A stretch of DNA of 64,000 nucleotides from Parabacteroides sp. (lineage in GTDB: Bacteria; Bacteroidota; Bacteroidia; Bacteroidales; Tannerellaceae), in assembly GCA_019417325.1 (NCBI GenBank), contig DXVO01000023.1:372001-436000 (forward strand). Direction: 5' to 3'. A program made the translations under genes and the position numbers. This document shows positions 8,468 through 17,590 of this stretch, piece after piece (positions within the stretch are counted from its first letter, which is position 1; every line of letters begins with the position of its first letter). The notes below the pieces were generated by a model, which saw only the letters and a program-made list of their open reading frames with translations, was not told where the DNA came from and made no database searches.

Positions 8468-9655
8468 ATGAAACTGTTACAAGAGAAATTATCAAAGTAC
8501 GATGCACCTCAGCGCGCAATGGCTGCTGGAATTTATCCTTACTTCAGAATGATTGAAAGCGATCAGGATACAGAAGTAATGATTAGTGGTAAAAAAGTCC
8601 TGATGTTTGGATCCAATGCCTATCTCGGATTAACAAACCACCCGAAAGTCAAAGAGGCAGCTATCGCAGCCATAAAAAAATATGGTACAGGTTGTGCCGG
8701 TTCGCGTTTTCTTAACGGAACTTTGGATTTGCACATTCAGTTGGAAAAACGATTGGCAGAATTCGTAGGAAAAGATGATGCTATTGTATATTCCACAGGT
8801 TTCCAGGTAAATTTAGGTGTAGTTTCCTGTTTGACCGGACGCGAAGATTATATCCTTTGGGATGAATTGGACCATGCATCCATCATTGAAGGTCACCGCT
8901 TATCCTTCTCTACCAAATTAAAGTACAAACACAACGATATGGATTCTCTGGAAAAACAACTCCAGAAATGTGAGCCAGACAAGGTGAAGCTAATCGTTAT
9001 CGATGGTGTATTCAGTATGGAAGGTGATGTTGCCAAACTCCCTGAAATTGTTGCTTTAGCAAAGAAATATAACGCAAGTGTTATGGTAGACGAAGCTCAC
9101 GGCTTGGGAGTATTAGGAGACCACGGACGCGGTACTTGTAATCATTTTGGTGTTACAGATGATGTAGACCTGATTATGGGTACATTCAGTAAATCGCTTG
9201 CTTCAATAGGTGGCTTTATCGCTTCGGATAAAGATACGATCAATTATCTTCGTCATAACTCACGTTCATATATCTTCAGTGCCAGCAATACTCCATCGGC
9301 AACAGCTGCTGCTAGTGCAGCACTTGATATAATGTTGCAGGAACCTGAACGTATCGAACATTTATGGGATCTGACACACTACGCTTTGGATGGTTTCCGT
9401 AATATGGGTTGTGAAATCGGTCACACATCGACTCCGATTATTCCGTTGTTTATCCGCGACAACGACTTAACTTTCCTTATTGTTAAGGAATTGTTTGAAG
9501 CAGGTATCTTCGTCAACCCGGTTGTTTCACCTGCTGTAGCACCGGAAGATACGTTAATCCGCTTCTCTTTAATGGCTACACATACCAAAGAACAGCTTGA
9601 TCATGCATTGGAAGCTATTCATAGAGTATTCAAAAACCATAATTTGGTTAAATAA
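8468..9655 (+). CDS. spt: Serine palmitoyltransferase (alpha-oxoamine synthase family)
   Basis: This 395-residue PLP enzyme of the alpha-oxoamine synthase family most resembles Bacteroides serine palmitoyltransferase as I recall that sequence (MFGSNAYLGLT, SRFLNGTLDLH, FVGKDDAIVYSTGF). The PLP-binding lysine is K242 in GTFSKSLASIGGF; D208 and H211 lie in VDEAHGLG. It condenses serine with a long-chain acyl-CoA or acyl-ACP to make 3-ketosphinganine, the first step of Bacteroidales sphingolipid synthesis. A glycine C-acetyltransferase (Kbl) reading is the main alternative. The adjacent divergent lipid kinase favours the sphingolipid assignment. A strong terminator follows. Confidence 0.87.
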   Translation: MKLLQEKLSKYDAPQRAMAAGIYPYFRMIESDQDTEVMISGKKVLMFGSNAYLGLTNHPKVKEAAIAAIKKYGTGCAGSRFLNGTLDLHIQLEKRLAEFVGKDDAIVYSTGFQVNLGVVSCLTGREDYILWDELDHASIIEGHRLSFSTKLKYKHNDMDSLEKQLQKCEPDKVKLIVIDGVFSMEGDVAKLPEIVALAKKYNASVMVDEAHGLGVLGDHGRGTCNHFGVTDDVDLIMGTFSKSLASIGGFIASDKDTINYLRHNSRSYIFSASNTPSATAAASAALDIMLQEPERIEHLWDLTHYALDGFRNMGCEIGHTSTPIIPLFIRDNDLTFLIVKELFEAGIFVNPVVSPAVAPEDTLIRFSLMATHTKEQLDHALEAIHRVFKNHNLVK

Positions 9656-9678
9656 GAAACACTTCTATATTTTTAGAA

Positions 9679-9714
9679 AAGGTCAAACAGGAAAATATCT
9701 TGTTTGACCTTTTT
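9679..9714 (+). terminator. Terminator of spt
   Basis: AAGGTCAAACA pairs with TGTTTGACCTT around a short AT-rich loop and is followed by TTT, 25 bases after the spt stop. Confidence 0.85.
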
Positions 9715-9809
9715 CATTTCATGATTCTTGCCTTTCACGACCAAATACCACCGGGGTTCCTGCATTTATTATAATCGTCCATCTTATGCTGTAAACCAAA
9801 TATTTTGAC

Positions 9810-9817
9810 TATTTTTG
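9810..9817 (+). promoter_or_regulatory. -7 box that fixes the start of the PSP1-domain gene
   Basis: TATTTTTG matches the consensus. Transcription from near 9824 would exclude the upstream TTG at 9815 and make the ATG at 9851 the real start. Confidence 0.6.
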
Positions 9818-9850
9818 CGTAATTGTACACATATATATTATTATCTGACA

Positions 9851-11284
9851 ATGGATTTCAAATTAGATACAGGTAGTTGCTGCATGGGGAAAAAAGGATG
9901 CAGCAAAATACAAAATACAAAACTGAACACTTACGACTGGCTTTGCGACGTTCCGGATGCAGCCAATGCTACTGATTATGTAGAAGTTCAATTCAAAAAT
10001 ACCCGTAAAGGATATTTTTTAAACAGCTCTAAAATTCCTCTCGAAAAAGGCGATATGGTAGCTGTAGAAGCAAGTCCGGGACATGATATAGGAACCGTTA
10101 CCCTCACCGGAAAACTTGTTCTTTTACAAATGAAAAAAAACAATGTCCGTACCGGAGAAGGTTATGAACCTAAAAAGATTTACCGCAAAGCCAAACCGAC
10201 CGATATTGAAAAATACGAGGAAGCCAAGTCTAAGGAACACGCTACCATGATTCGTTCCCGTCAAATCGCAGCCGATTTAGGATTGAATATGAAAATTGGA
10301 GATGTGGAATACCAGGGAGACGGTAATAAAGCTATATTCTATTATATTGCAGACGAACGCGTTGACTTCCGTCAGCTTATCAAAGTATTGGCAGAAGCTT
10401 TCCGTGTACGCATTGAAATGAAACAAATCGGAGCCCGTCAGGAAGCTGGACGCATCGGAGGTATCGGTCCTTGTGGACGTGAATTATGTTGTTCAAGCTG
10501 GATGACTAATTTTGTTTCTGTAGCGACCGGTGCAGCACGCTATCAGGATATTTCAATGAATCCTCAAAAACTTGCAGGTCAATGTGCAAAACTGAAATGC
10601 TGCATCAATTATGAAGTGGACGCTTATGTTGAAGCACAGAAACGTTTGCCGTCGCGCGAAGTTCCTTTGGAAACAAAAGATAATACTTACTACCATTTCA
10701 AAACTGATATATTCAAACGTGAAATCACTTATTCTACAGATAAATCGTTTGCGGCTAACCTGATAACGATTCCGGCAGACCGTGCATTCGATGTTATCAA
10801 CATGAATAAAAAAGGTATGAAACCGGTCTCACTGGAAGCCGACACAAAACCTCAAGCACCTAAACGTGATTCCCAGGATATTCTGGGTCAGGAAAGTGTT
10901 ACACGCTTCGATAATGTAAAGAAAAAGAAGAAGAAAAAAGGGGGTAATGGAAATGGTAATAACAACGAAAATAATGGGAATAGCAATATAGCTAGCGTTG
11001 CTAAAGAAAAAACTCCTAACAATAACAACAATGGAGGTAAACCACAAAATCCGAATAATCGCCCAGGAGAAAAGCCCAACAACGAGAATAATCCTCCTAA
11101 AGAGGGAAACAAAAACGGTGGCAACCGGAACAATAACCGAAACAACAATGGGAACGCGAATGGGAATAGAAATGAAGGGATTCGTAATCGCAACAAACAG
11201 CAACGTCCCAACAAAGCAAACAGCGATAAACCATCGAATAATGACAAACCTCAACAACAAGCTAAACCGGATAACAATATCTAA
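9851..11284 (+). CDS. PSP1-domain (RicT/YaaT-like) protein with an Asn-rich tail
   Basis: From the ATG at 9851 this is 477 residues. An N-terminal segment with two Cys-rich pieces (GSCCMGKKGCSK) is followed by a PSP1 C-terminal-type domain at about 140-260 with the conserved RQEAGRIGGIGPCGRELCCSSW and LKCCINYE cysteines. The last 115 residues are low-complexity Asn, Gly, Pro and Lys. The B. subtilis relative RicT (YaaT) carries Fe-S clusters with RicA/RicF and affects RNA maturation and development; here the role is unknown. Its stop TAA overlaps the gldH ATG (TAATG), so the two are translationally coupled. The upstream TTG extension is rejected because it lies in the promoter. Confidence 0.85.
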   Translation: MDFKLDTGSCCMGKKGCSKIQNTKLNTYDWLCDVPDAANATDYVEVQFKNTRKGYFLNSSKIPLEKGDMVAVEASPGHDIGTVTLTGKLVLLQMKKNNVRTGEGYEPKKIYRKAKPTDIEKYEEAKSKEHATMIRSRQIAADLGLNMKIGDVEYQGDGNKAIFYYIADERVDFRQLIKVLAEAFRVRIEMKQIGARQEAGRIGGIGPCGRELCCSSWMTNFVSVATGAARYQDISMNPQKLAGQCAKLKCCINYEVDAYVEAQKRLPSREVPLETKDNTYYHFKTDIFKREITYSTDKSFAANLITIPADRAFDVINMNKKGMKPVSLEADTKPQAPKRDSQDILGQESVTRFDNVKKKKKKKGGNGNGNNNENNGNSNIASVAKEKTPNNNNNGGKPQNPNNRPGEKPNNENNPPKEGNKNGGNRNNNRNNNGNANGNRNEGIRNRNKQQRPNKANSDKPSNNDKPQQQAKPDNNI

Positions 11285-11775
11285 TGCTTAAGAGATTTCT
11301 TGTCATATTTATTGGTATCTTATTATCCTCCTGCGAAAACAAAGCCTTGTATGATCAATATCAGATCATAGACAATACTTCGTGGGAGGATGATAAGGTT
11401 TATTATTTTACCTTCCAGGTTGAGGATATCTCAACTCCTTACAATTTGATATTGCAAATACGCAACAACAATTTATATCCTTATAAAAACCTATGGCTAT
11501 TCTGTAATGAAGAATTGCCTATTGGACCTTTAAAACGCGACACTATAGAATGCGTTCTTGCAAATGAAGCAGGAAAATGGCGCGGACATGGTATTTCTTT
11601 ATTCCAATCAGGTTTCCCTGTACGTACAAACTACCTGTTTCCTTATCCGGGTCAATACACTTTCAGTTTTCGGCAGGCTATGCGCGAAAAGACTATAAAA
11701 GGAATACAGGAAATCGGATTCAGAGTAGAAAAAGCTAACGCTCACGACGCGAAGCATCCAACCGGAGAAAAATAA
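11284..11775 (+). CDS. gldH: Gliding-motility-type lipoprotein GldH
   Basis: This 163-residue lipoprotein has a signal peptide and lipobox (FIGILLSSC, lipidated Cys near residue 17). Its body matches GldH: SWEDDKVYYFTFQVED, NLYPYKNLWLFCNEE, GHGISLFQSGFPVRTNY and PGQYTFSFRQAMR. GldH is required for gliding in Flavobacterium; most gut Bacteroidales do not glide, so the role here is unknown. It starts inside the stop codon of the PSP1 gene. Its last 41 bases overlap the 3' end of the convergent rodA gene. Confidence 0.88.
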   Translation: MLKRFLVIFIGILLSSCENKALYDQYQIIDNTSWEDDKVYYFTFQVEDISTPYNLILQIRNNNLYPYKNLWLFCNEELPIGPLKRDTIECVLANEAGKWRGHGISLFQSGFPVRTNYLFPYPGQYTFSFRQAMREKTIKGIQEIGFRVEKANAHDAKHPTGEK

Positions 11776-13183
11776 ACAACAGGATTGTAAATCCCCAAAG
11801 CGAGGACCCCCCATAACTAAAAAACGGCAACGGAATACCTATTACCGGAGTAAGCCCTATCACCATCCCGATATTAATAGCCAGATGGAAGAAGAAAATA
11901 GAAGCGACACTGTACCCATAGACCCGGTTGAACGTTGAAGTCTGCCGCTCCGATAGATAAATCAAACGAAGTATCAGGACTGCAAATAAAACAAGAACAG
12001 CAGAAGAACCAACAAATCCTTGTTCCTCACCCACTGTACAAAAAATAAAGTCAGTATCCTGTTCCGGTACATATTTTAATTTAGTCTGGGTTCCATTCAT
12101 AAAACCCTTTCCGGTAAAACCACCTGAACCTATCGCTATCTTAGATTGATTTACATTATAACCGGCACCACTCGGATCATCTTCCAGTCCCAATGAGACT
12201 TTTATACGAATCTGTTGATGCGGTTCCAGTATATTATTGAATACATAATCCACAGAAAACATAAAAGCCAGAGAACCTAAAGCAAACACGGCAATTATGA
12301 CATAATGCCATACCCAATTATGGATAGACAGATAAATCAAATACAATGAAGCCAAAAGAACAAGCCCGATGGTAACCCAAGAAAAATCAACAGGCATAAA
12401 AAAAGAGGCTATAGTCCCACCTAAAAAAGCAAGAGTCGTCCCTATCAATATATGTAATATCGCACGAAAATCCTTCTTCTCTATTTGTATCAATACCATA
12501 ATAATAAATAGAATCAAAGAAGAAACTATTAGTTCCCCCATTGCAGTAACTCCAACTACGACCTCCGAAAACTTCATGCTCGTCACAAAGAAGACAACTG
12601 CACAAACCCCTGACAAAAGAATATAACCGGACATTCCCTCCCTATACAACATCAGGAAAAAAGCCAGATAGACCAATGCAGACCCCGTCTCCTTTTGTAA
12701 CAAAATACAAACCATCGGCAAAAATATCAGCAATAGGGTAAGCATGAAATTTTTAGGCACAGTAAGTTTAAAGCCATACGAATTCATCAGTTTTGCCACA
12801 ACCAATGCCGTGGCAAACTTGGCAAATTCTGCCGGTTGAAGACGAACTGGTCCCAAAACCAACCAGGAGCGTGATCCCTTTATATCCGGAGCCAGAAAAA
12901 TAGTAGCAATCAACAACAAAATAACAGCGATATAAATAAGATTGGCAAAGACATCAAAAAAGTCGCTCTCAAGCATTAAAATCACAAAAATCAAAAAGAC
13001 AGACAACCCCATCCACATTAATTGGGATCCGGGACGTCCTGAAACATCAAAAAAACTTACACTGTCATATTCATAACTAGCACCACAAATACTGAACCAG
13101 CCAGCTATTACCAATATAACATACAGCATAATGGTGAACCAATCCACAGTTTTCCATATTTCAGTCTTTCTTTTATAACTCAC
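11735..13183 (-). CDS. rodA: Peptidoglycan glycosyltransferase RodA (SEDS family)
   Basis: This 482-residue polytopic membrane protein has about ten hydrophobic segments, longer than E. coli RodA (370) because of extra central loops and helices. SEDS motifs are clear: RSWLVLGPVRLQPAEFAK, the IAIGSGGFTGKGFMNG loop with KYVPEQDTDFIF, and GIPLPFFSYGGSS near the C-terminus. It polymerises lipid II glycan strands for cell elongation together with its partner PBP2 (mrdA), which it overlaps by 11 bases. It is the last gene of the leftward cell-shape cluster. Confidence 0.95.
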   Translation of the reverse strand: MSYKRKTEIWKTVDWFTIMLYVILVIAGWFSICGASYEYDSVSFFDVSGRPGSQLMWMGLSVFLIFVILMLESDFFDVFANLIYIAVILLLIATIFLAPDIKGSRSWLVLGPVRLQPAEFAKFATALVVAKLMNSYGFKLTVPKNFMLTLLLIFLPMVCILLQKETGSALVYLAFFLMLYREGMSGYILLSGVCAVVFFVTSMKFSEVVVGVTAMGELIVSSLILFIIMVLIQIEKKDFRAILHILIGTTLAFLGGTIASFFMPVDFSWVTIGLVLLASLYLIYLSIHNWVWHYVIIAVFALGSLAFMFSVDYVFNNILEPHQQIRIKVSLGLEDDPSGAGYNVNQSKIAIGSGGFTGKGFMNGTQTKLKYVPEQDTDFIFCTVGEEQGFVGSSAVLVLFAVLILRLIYLSERQTSTFNRVYGYSVASIFFFHLAINIGMVIGLTPVIGIPLPFFSYGGSSLWGFTILLFIFLRLDASRRER

Positions 13184-15047
13184 GACTATGTAAATTTAAT
13201 ATGCTTTGCTCTATCACTGTATTCGAAAGTTCTTCTTCCAATGCTTTATCCGCCTCTGTAAATTCCACATTCAGATATTTTTGCATCATTAAACGACCGA
13301 TAGGTACCCCAAACGTTGCACCGAATCCTCCATTTTGAACATACACACAAATGGCAACCTTTGGCTTATCATAAGGAGCAAAACCAATAAACGCCGAATG
13401 ATCTTTTCCATGCGGGTTTTCAGCCGTACCGGTTTTACCACAAACTTCTATACCTGGAATCGCAGCTTTCCGGCAAGTTCCTCCAAGCACCGCACTCCGC
13501 ATCCCATGTGCTACAATATCATAATATTTTGAATCCACTGTAGGATAACGTTTTTCCTTATAAAGTGAATCCAAAGGAGTATCCTGCACTTCTTTCACTA
13601 CATGTGGAGTGATAAAATATCCCCGGTTGGCAATCGTTGCTGCCAGATTACAGATTTGCAACGGGGTTGCAGATATTTCCCCCTGCCCGATAGCCACTGA
13701 TATAATTGTACTGGAATTCCACCGTCCGCGATATGCCTTGTCATAATACTGGCTGTTAGGAATAAATCCCCGTTTCTCACCAGGTAAATCTATACCCAGC
13801 TTATATCCGTACCCCATGGATACCAGATGATTCTTCCATATATCAAAAGCCTGCTGCACAGTAGGATAACGGCGCCGACTATCTAACATATCATGTAATC
13901 CCCAACAAAAATAAGAGTTACAGGAAGTAGCTATTGCAAAATCCAGTTCCAAAGGAGAATAATGCCCATGACATGCAGGCTTTCCACCCCGGAAAGTATA
14001 ACCATGGGCACATGTATAGGCTGTTTGTGGGGTTATTACTCCTTCCTGCAAGAAGATCAATGCTTGTGTAGGCTTGAAGGTGGAACCAGGAGGATAAAAG
14101 CCTGTCAAAGCACGGTCTATCAACGGAGTACGCGGATCTTTCTCCAATATTTTATGATTCTTTCCACGTTGGCGTCCTACTAATAAACTCGGGTCATATG
14201 TCGGAGAAGAAACCAGGCAAAGTACTTCACCCGTTTCTGGCTCAATCATTACAATACTGCCTAATTTATTCTGCATCAACTTCTCTCCTAAAGCCTGCAA
14301 CTCCACATCAATCGATAAGGTCAGGTTTTTTCCAGAAACAGGAGCTATGTCATGCTTTCCTTCTTCATAGCGCCCTTTGATTCGTCCATGTGCATCACGC
14401 AGCAATATCTCTACGCCTTTCGTTCCACGCAAGACTTTTTCATAAGACAACTCAACACCGGCACGTCCGGAATTATCACCCTGCACATAGTAATCATCTC
14501 TTTCAATATCTCTGCGGTTCACCTCGCCAATATTACCCAGCAAATGGGCTGCATTATGATAGCCGTACTCACGGTTTGTACGGTTCTGAATATAAAAGCC
14601 CGGGAATTTATAAAGTTTTTCCTGCAACACTCCATATTCCTGCGCTGAAAGGTGATTCATAAAAACTTGAGGAACATAAGAAGAATAACCGGGATTCAAC
14701 CGGCGGTTCTTTATATCAGCTATACGTTTAACGAACTGGTCGCGTGTTATGCCTACAATATTGCAGAAATCCAGCGTATCAAACGGCTGTATCTCGCGCA
14801 TAATAAGCATGATATCATAAGTTGGCTGATTATACACCAGCAGTTTGCCATTGCGGTCATATATCATACCGCGGGAAGGATATAATGTCTTTTTCAAGAA
14901 CGCATTACTATCAGCCCATGCTTTATAGTCGTTGTCTACAATCTGCAGGAAAAACAAACGGACGATAAAGATAAGAATGAGTAAAATAACAGCACCACCA
15001 ATCACATAGCGCCTGTTCTCAAGGGTATACTTCGAATTAATCTCCAC
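13173..15047 (-). CDS. mrdA: Penicillin-binding protein 2 (elongasome transpeptidase)
   Basis: This 624-residue class B PBP has an N-terminal membrane anchor (about 15-34), a pedestal/dimerisation region, and a transpeptidase domain. The active-site serine is S322 in PPGSTFKPTQ, the SxN motif is SCN in ATSCNSYFCWG, and the KTG box is CGKTGTAENP. It cross-links peptidoglycan in the periplasm during elongation, paired with RodA. Overlaps of 11 bases with both mreD and rodA indicate translational coupling. It is a beta-lactam target. Confidence 0.95.
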   Translation of the reverse strand: MEINSKYTLENRRYVIGGAVILLILIFIVRLFFLQIVDNDYKAWADSNAFLKKTLYPSRGMIYDRNGKLLVYNQPTYDIMLIMREIQPFDTLDFCNIVGITRDQFVKRIADIKNRRLNPGYSSYVPQVFMNHLSAQEYGVLQEKLYKFPGFYIQNRTNREYGYHNAAHLLGNIGEVNRRDIERDDYYVQGDNSGRAGVELSYEKVLRGTKGVEILLRDAHGRIKGRYEEGKHDIAPVSGKNLTLSIDVELQALGEKLMQNKLGSIVMIEPETGEVLCLVSSPTYDPSLLVGRQRGKNHKILEKDPRTPLIDRALTGFYPPGSTFKPTQALIFLQEGVITPQTAYTCAHGYTFRGGKPACHGHYSPLELDFAIATSCNSYFCWGLHDMLDSRRRYPTVQQAFDIWKNHLVSMGYGYKLGIDLPGEKRGFIPNSQYYDKAYRGRWNSSTIISVAIGQGEISATPLQICNLAATIANRGYFITPHVVKEVQDTPLDSLYKEKRYPTVDSKYYDIVAHGMRSAVLGGTCRKAAIPGIEVCGKTGTAENPHGKDHSAFIGFAPYDKPKVAICVYVQNGGFGATFGVPIGRLMMQKYLNVEFTEADKALEEELSNTVIEQSILNLHSREL

Positions 15048-15555
15048 TCTTTACAGTGTTCACATTGAATGATTCAACTATACATATCAGCAAAGTCGTT
15101 GTCAATACACTGGCAATAATACGAATCGCCAGAAACAACGGGTCAAATAAAGTAAGCGATTCTACCAGGAATAATGCCGCGTGATGAATAACCACAAATG
15201 AAAGCACATACCTGAAAAAACCACCATAACCAAAAGTCTTGTAGGAAGGGAAAATACCTTCCGGCAAGTCTTTTCCCATATAAAAATGAATAAGAGGCTC
15301 CCGGATAAAGCCAGCCAATGTACAAGCAGCAGCATGCATACCCGGAGTATTGGAAAATATATCTATTACCAGTCCTATCAAAAACGAAAAAAATACCACA
15401 TTACTTTGTGAAGTACCAACAGGAAGCTTCAATATAAAATAGAGATACAGAAACGGAGTTGCTATACGAAGAAAATAAATATTATTCAGGAACAGCACTT
15501 GTACTGCCACTAACACCACAAAATAGAAAGCTCCTCTTAATATATTGTTAATCAT
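15037..15555 (-). CDS. mreD: Rod shape-determining protein MreD
   Basis: This 172-residue hydrophobic protein has five or six predicted membrane helices, as expected for MreD. Position between mreC and mrdA with small overlaps on both sides is diagnostic. Motifs are weak in this family; visible ones are LPVGTSQSNVVFFSFLIGLVID and a periplasm-facing TPGMHAAACTLAGF. It helps couple MreB filaments to the periplasmic synthases. Confidence 0.9.
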   Translation of the reverse strand: MINNILRGAFYFVVLVAVQVLFLNNIYFLRIATPFLYLYFILKLPVGTSQSNVVFFSFLIGLVIDIFSNTPGMHAAACTLAGFIREPLIHFYMGKDLPEGIFPSYKTFGYGGFFRYVLSFVVIHHAALFLVESLTLFDPLFLAIRIIASVLTTTLLICIVESFNVNTVKSGD

Positions 15556-16402
15556 TTCTTCTTGCCTCCTGCTCTGTTTTTAACTGCTCCGTCTGATGAT
15601 AATTCTTTATAATACGGACATTATTCAATGCATGAAAATCCGCTGCCAGTTCAACTTTCAATGTATAAAAATTATCATCATGCTGTTTTTGGAAATCAGC
15701 AACATTACCCACTACAATACCTGCCGGAAAAACGGCTGAATAGCCACTTGTCACTATCGTATCCCCTTTTTTAAATTCCACATGCCTCGGTAATTCTTCC
15801 AGATTGGCATACCGGGGATTCCGCCCGTCCCAGTTTAAAGAGCCGAAATAACTACTGCCTAAGACCTTACAACTCAAACGGAATTTAGGGTTCAACAAAG
15901 AAAGTACCACTGCATAATGATCGGAAACCGTAGAAACTATACCTAGCACACCACGTTCCGACACGACTCCCATATCCGGCTCGACACCGTCTTTACGTCC
16001 TTTATTTACAGTAATGTAATTGGCCAAATGCGTAACACTATTATTTACAACTTCAGCCAAAATAAAACTATACGGAAAAACTTCGGTAGAATCAGGCGCA
16101 AACCCGGTAAAGTTCACTGTATCCGCCCTCATCATCTCCAATTGGTCTTGCAACCCGAGAAGTTCCATTTCCAACTGGCCGTTGCGTTCAAGCAGTTCTT
16201 TATTTATATCCCGAAGATGAAGATAAGATTTCACATAACCGGCCGCAGATGATATATACCCTGTTACAACATTCGCCGAACTAAACATGACATTTCGCTG
16301 GTAAGCATTATTCCTGTAGACTAATACCAACGAAATCACCTCCAGCAAAAAAAACAGGAACCAATGTCTCTTTCTGACCAGGAAATCTAAGAGCTTCCGC
16401 AT
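15548..16402 (-). CDS. mreC: Rod shape-determining protein MreC
   Basis: This 284-residue protein has one N-terminal membrane segment (about 12-28), a coiled coil (LLERNGQLEMELLGLQDQLE, about 68-90) and a periplasmic beta-domain with NYITVNKGRKDGVEPDMGVVSERGVLGIV. It is the periplasmic scaffold of the elongasome and binds PBP2. It overlaps mreD by 8 bases and follows mreB by 83 bases, a spacer containing tandem TTGAGAA copies. Confidence 0.93.
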   Translation of the reverse strand: MRKLLDFLVRKRHWFLFFLLEVISLVLVYRNNAYQRNVMFSSANVVTGYISSAAGYVKSYLHLRDINKELLERNGQLEMELLGLQDQLEMMRADTVNFTGFAPDSTEVFPYSFILAEVVNNSVTHLANYITVNKGRKDGVEPDMGVVSERGVLGIVSTVSDHYAVVLSLLNPKFRLSCKVLGSSYFGSLNWDGRNPRYANLEELPRHVEFKKGDTIVTSGYSAVFPAGIVVGNVADFQKQHDDNFYTLKVELAADFHALNNVRIIKNYHQTEQLKTEQEARRND

Positions 16403-16403
16403 A

Positions 16404-16437
16404 ATTCAATTAAAAAATTGAGAATTGAGAATTGAAA
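16404..16437. repeat. TTGAGAA-type microrepeat between mreB and mreC
   Basis: AATTGAGAA is repeated in tandem with small variations. The reverse complement of the same type (CTCTCAATTTCC, AATTCTCAATT) occurs between pruA and putA at about 58248-58271. It looks like a dispersed intergenic repeat rather than a regulatory site. Confidence 0.4.
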
Positions 16438-16485
16438 AACGAAGGACATACTCCTCCTGTTTCAACTATCAATCCCCAATTACAA

Positions 16486-17505
16486 TTATCGTATAAGGAA
16501 ATTAAACTTATCTATATTCTTCAATGCAATACCCGTACCTCTTGCTACTGCATGTAGCGGGTCTTCGGCAACATGAAATTCTATCCCCATTTTATCTTTC
16601 AGACGCTTGTCGATACCACGCAACAAAGCTCCACCACCTGCCAGATAAACACCGTTCTTTACAATATCGGCATACAATTCTGGAGGTGTCTGTTCCAATG
16701 CACTTAATACAGCAGCTTCAATTTTAGAAATCGACTTATCCAGACAATGAGCAATTTCCTGATAAGATACAGGAACCTTCATCGGAAGAGCAGTCATCTG
16801 GTTAGGTCCGCAAACTTCAAAATCGTCCGGGGCATCATCCAGGATACTCAATGCAGAACCCACATTAATTTTAATACGCTCGGCCATACGCTCACTGATA
16901 CGGATATTATGCTGACGGCGCATATATTCTACGATATCGTTCGTCAAATCATCCCCTGCCATTTTGATGGATTTGTTGGAAACAATTCCACCCAGGGAGA
17001 TAACGGCGATTTCCGTAGTACCCCCGCCTATATCCACAATCATATTTCCTTCCGGAGCCAGTACGTCCATACCTACACCGATAGCAGCAGCCATTGGCTC
17101 AAAAACCATGTATATCTCGCGTCCACCGGCATGTTCGGCTGAATCACGTACGGCACGAATTTCTACTTCCGTACTACCTGACGGAATACCGATAACCATA
17201 CGGAGAGATGGAGCAAACCAGCGTTTATGCGTACTCGCCATCTTTATCAGTCCGCGCATCATCTGTTCTGCCGCATAGAAATCGGCAATAACACCTTCAC
17301 GAAGCGGGCGTATCGTACGTATATTCGGATTGGTCTTTTCGTACATTTCGCGAGCCTGCCGTCCAACAGCCAGCACCTTCTCGGAGCGAGCATCCAATGC
17401 GATAACGGAAGGTTCATCCACTACCATCTTATCATTACATGTGATAATGGTATTGGCTGTACCCAGGTCCATTGCCAATTCTTGTGTAAAAGAAAATAAT
17501 CCCAT
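16486..17505 (-). CDS. mreB: Actin-like rod shape-determining protein MreB
   Basis: From the ATG at 17505 this is 339 residues, the normal MreB length. An in-frame extension to 17670 would overlap purH and adds non-homologous residues, so it is rejected. Actin-fold motifs are present: AMDLGTANTIIT (phosphate 1), MVIGIPSGSTEVE, NMIVDIGGGTTEIAVISLGG (phosphate 2) and GVYLAGGGALLRGID (adenosine). The protein forms membrane-associated filaments that direct lateral wall synthesis by MreCD, PBP2 and RodA. It lies 85 bases downstream of purH on the same strand. Confidence 0.96.
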   Translation of the reverse strand: MGLFSFTQELAMDLGTANTIITCNDKMVVDEPSVIALDARSEKVLAVGRQAREMYEKTNPNIRTIRPLREGVIADFYAAEQMMRGLIKMASTHKRWFAPSLRMVIGIPSGSTEVEIRAVRDSAEHAGGREIYMVFEPMAAAIGVGMDVLAPEGNMIVDIGGGTTEIAVISLGGIVSNKSIKMAGDDLTNDIVEYMRRQHNIRISERMAERIKINVGSALSILDDAPDDFEVCGPNQMTALPMKVPVSYQEIAHCLDKSISKIEAAVLSALEQTPPELYADIVKNGVYLAGGGALLRGIDKRLKDKMGIEFHVAEDPLHAVARGTGIALKNIDKFNFLIR

Positions 17506-17590
17506 TTTAATAAAGTGTCTATTCATCAATACGCCAATATCCCAATAAATACCTCGAAGGTATTCAGGCATATCGACGTATCGAATACAA

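Noticed and set aside
10829..11260. Hydrophobic antisense frames opposite the PSP1 tail
   Set aside because: They arise from the Asn/Lys codon-rich tail read backward as Ile/Val/Phe and Leu runs.
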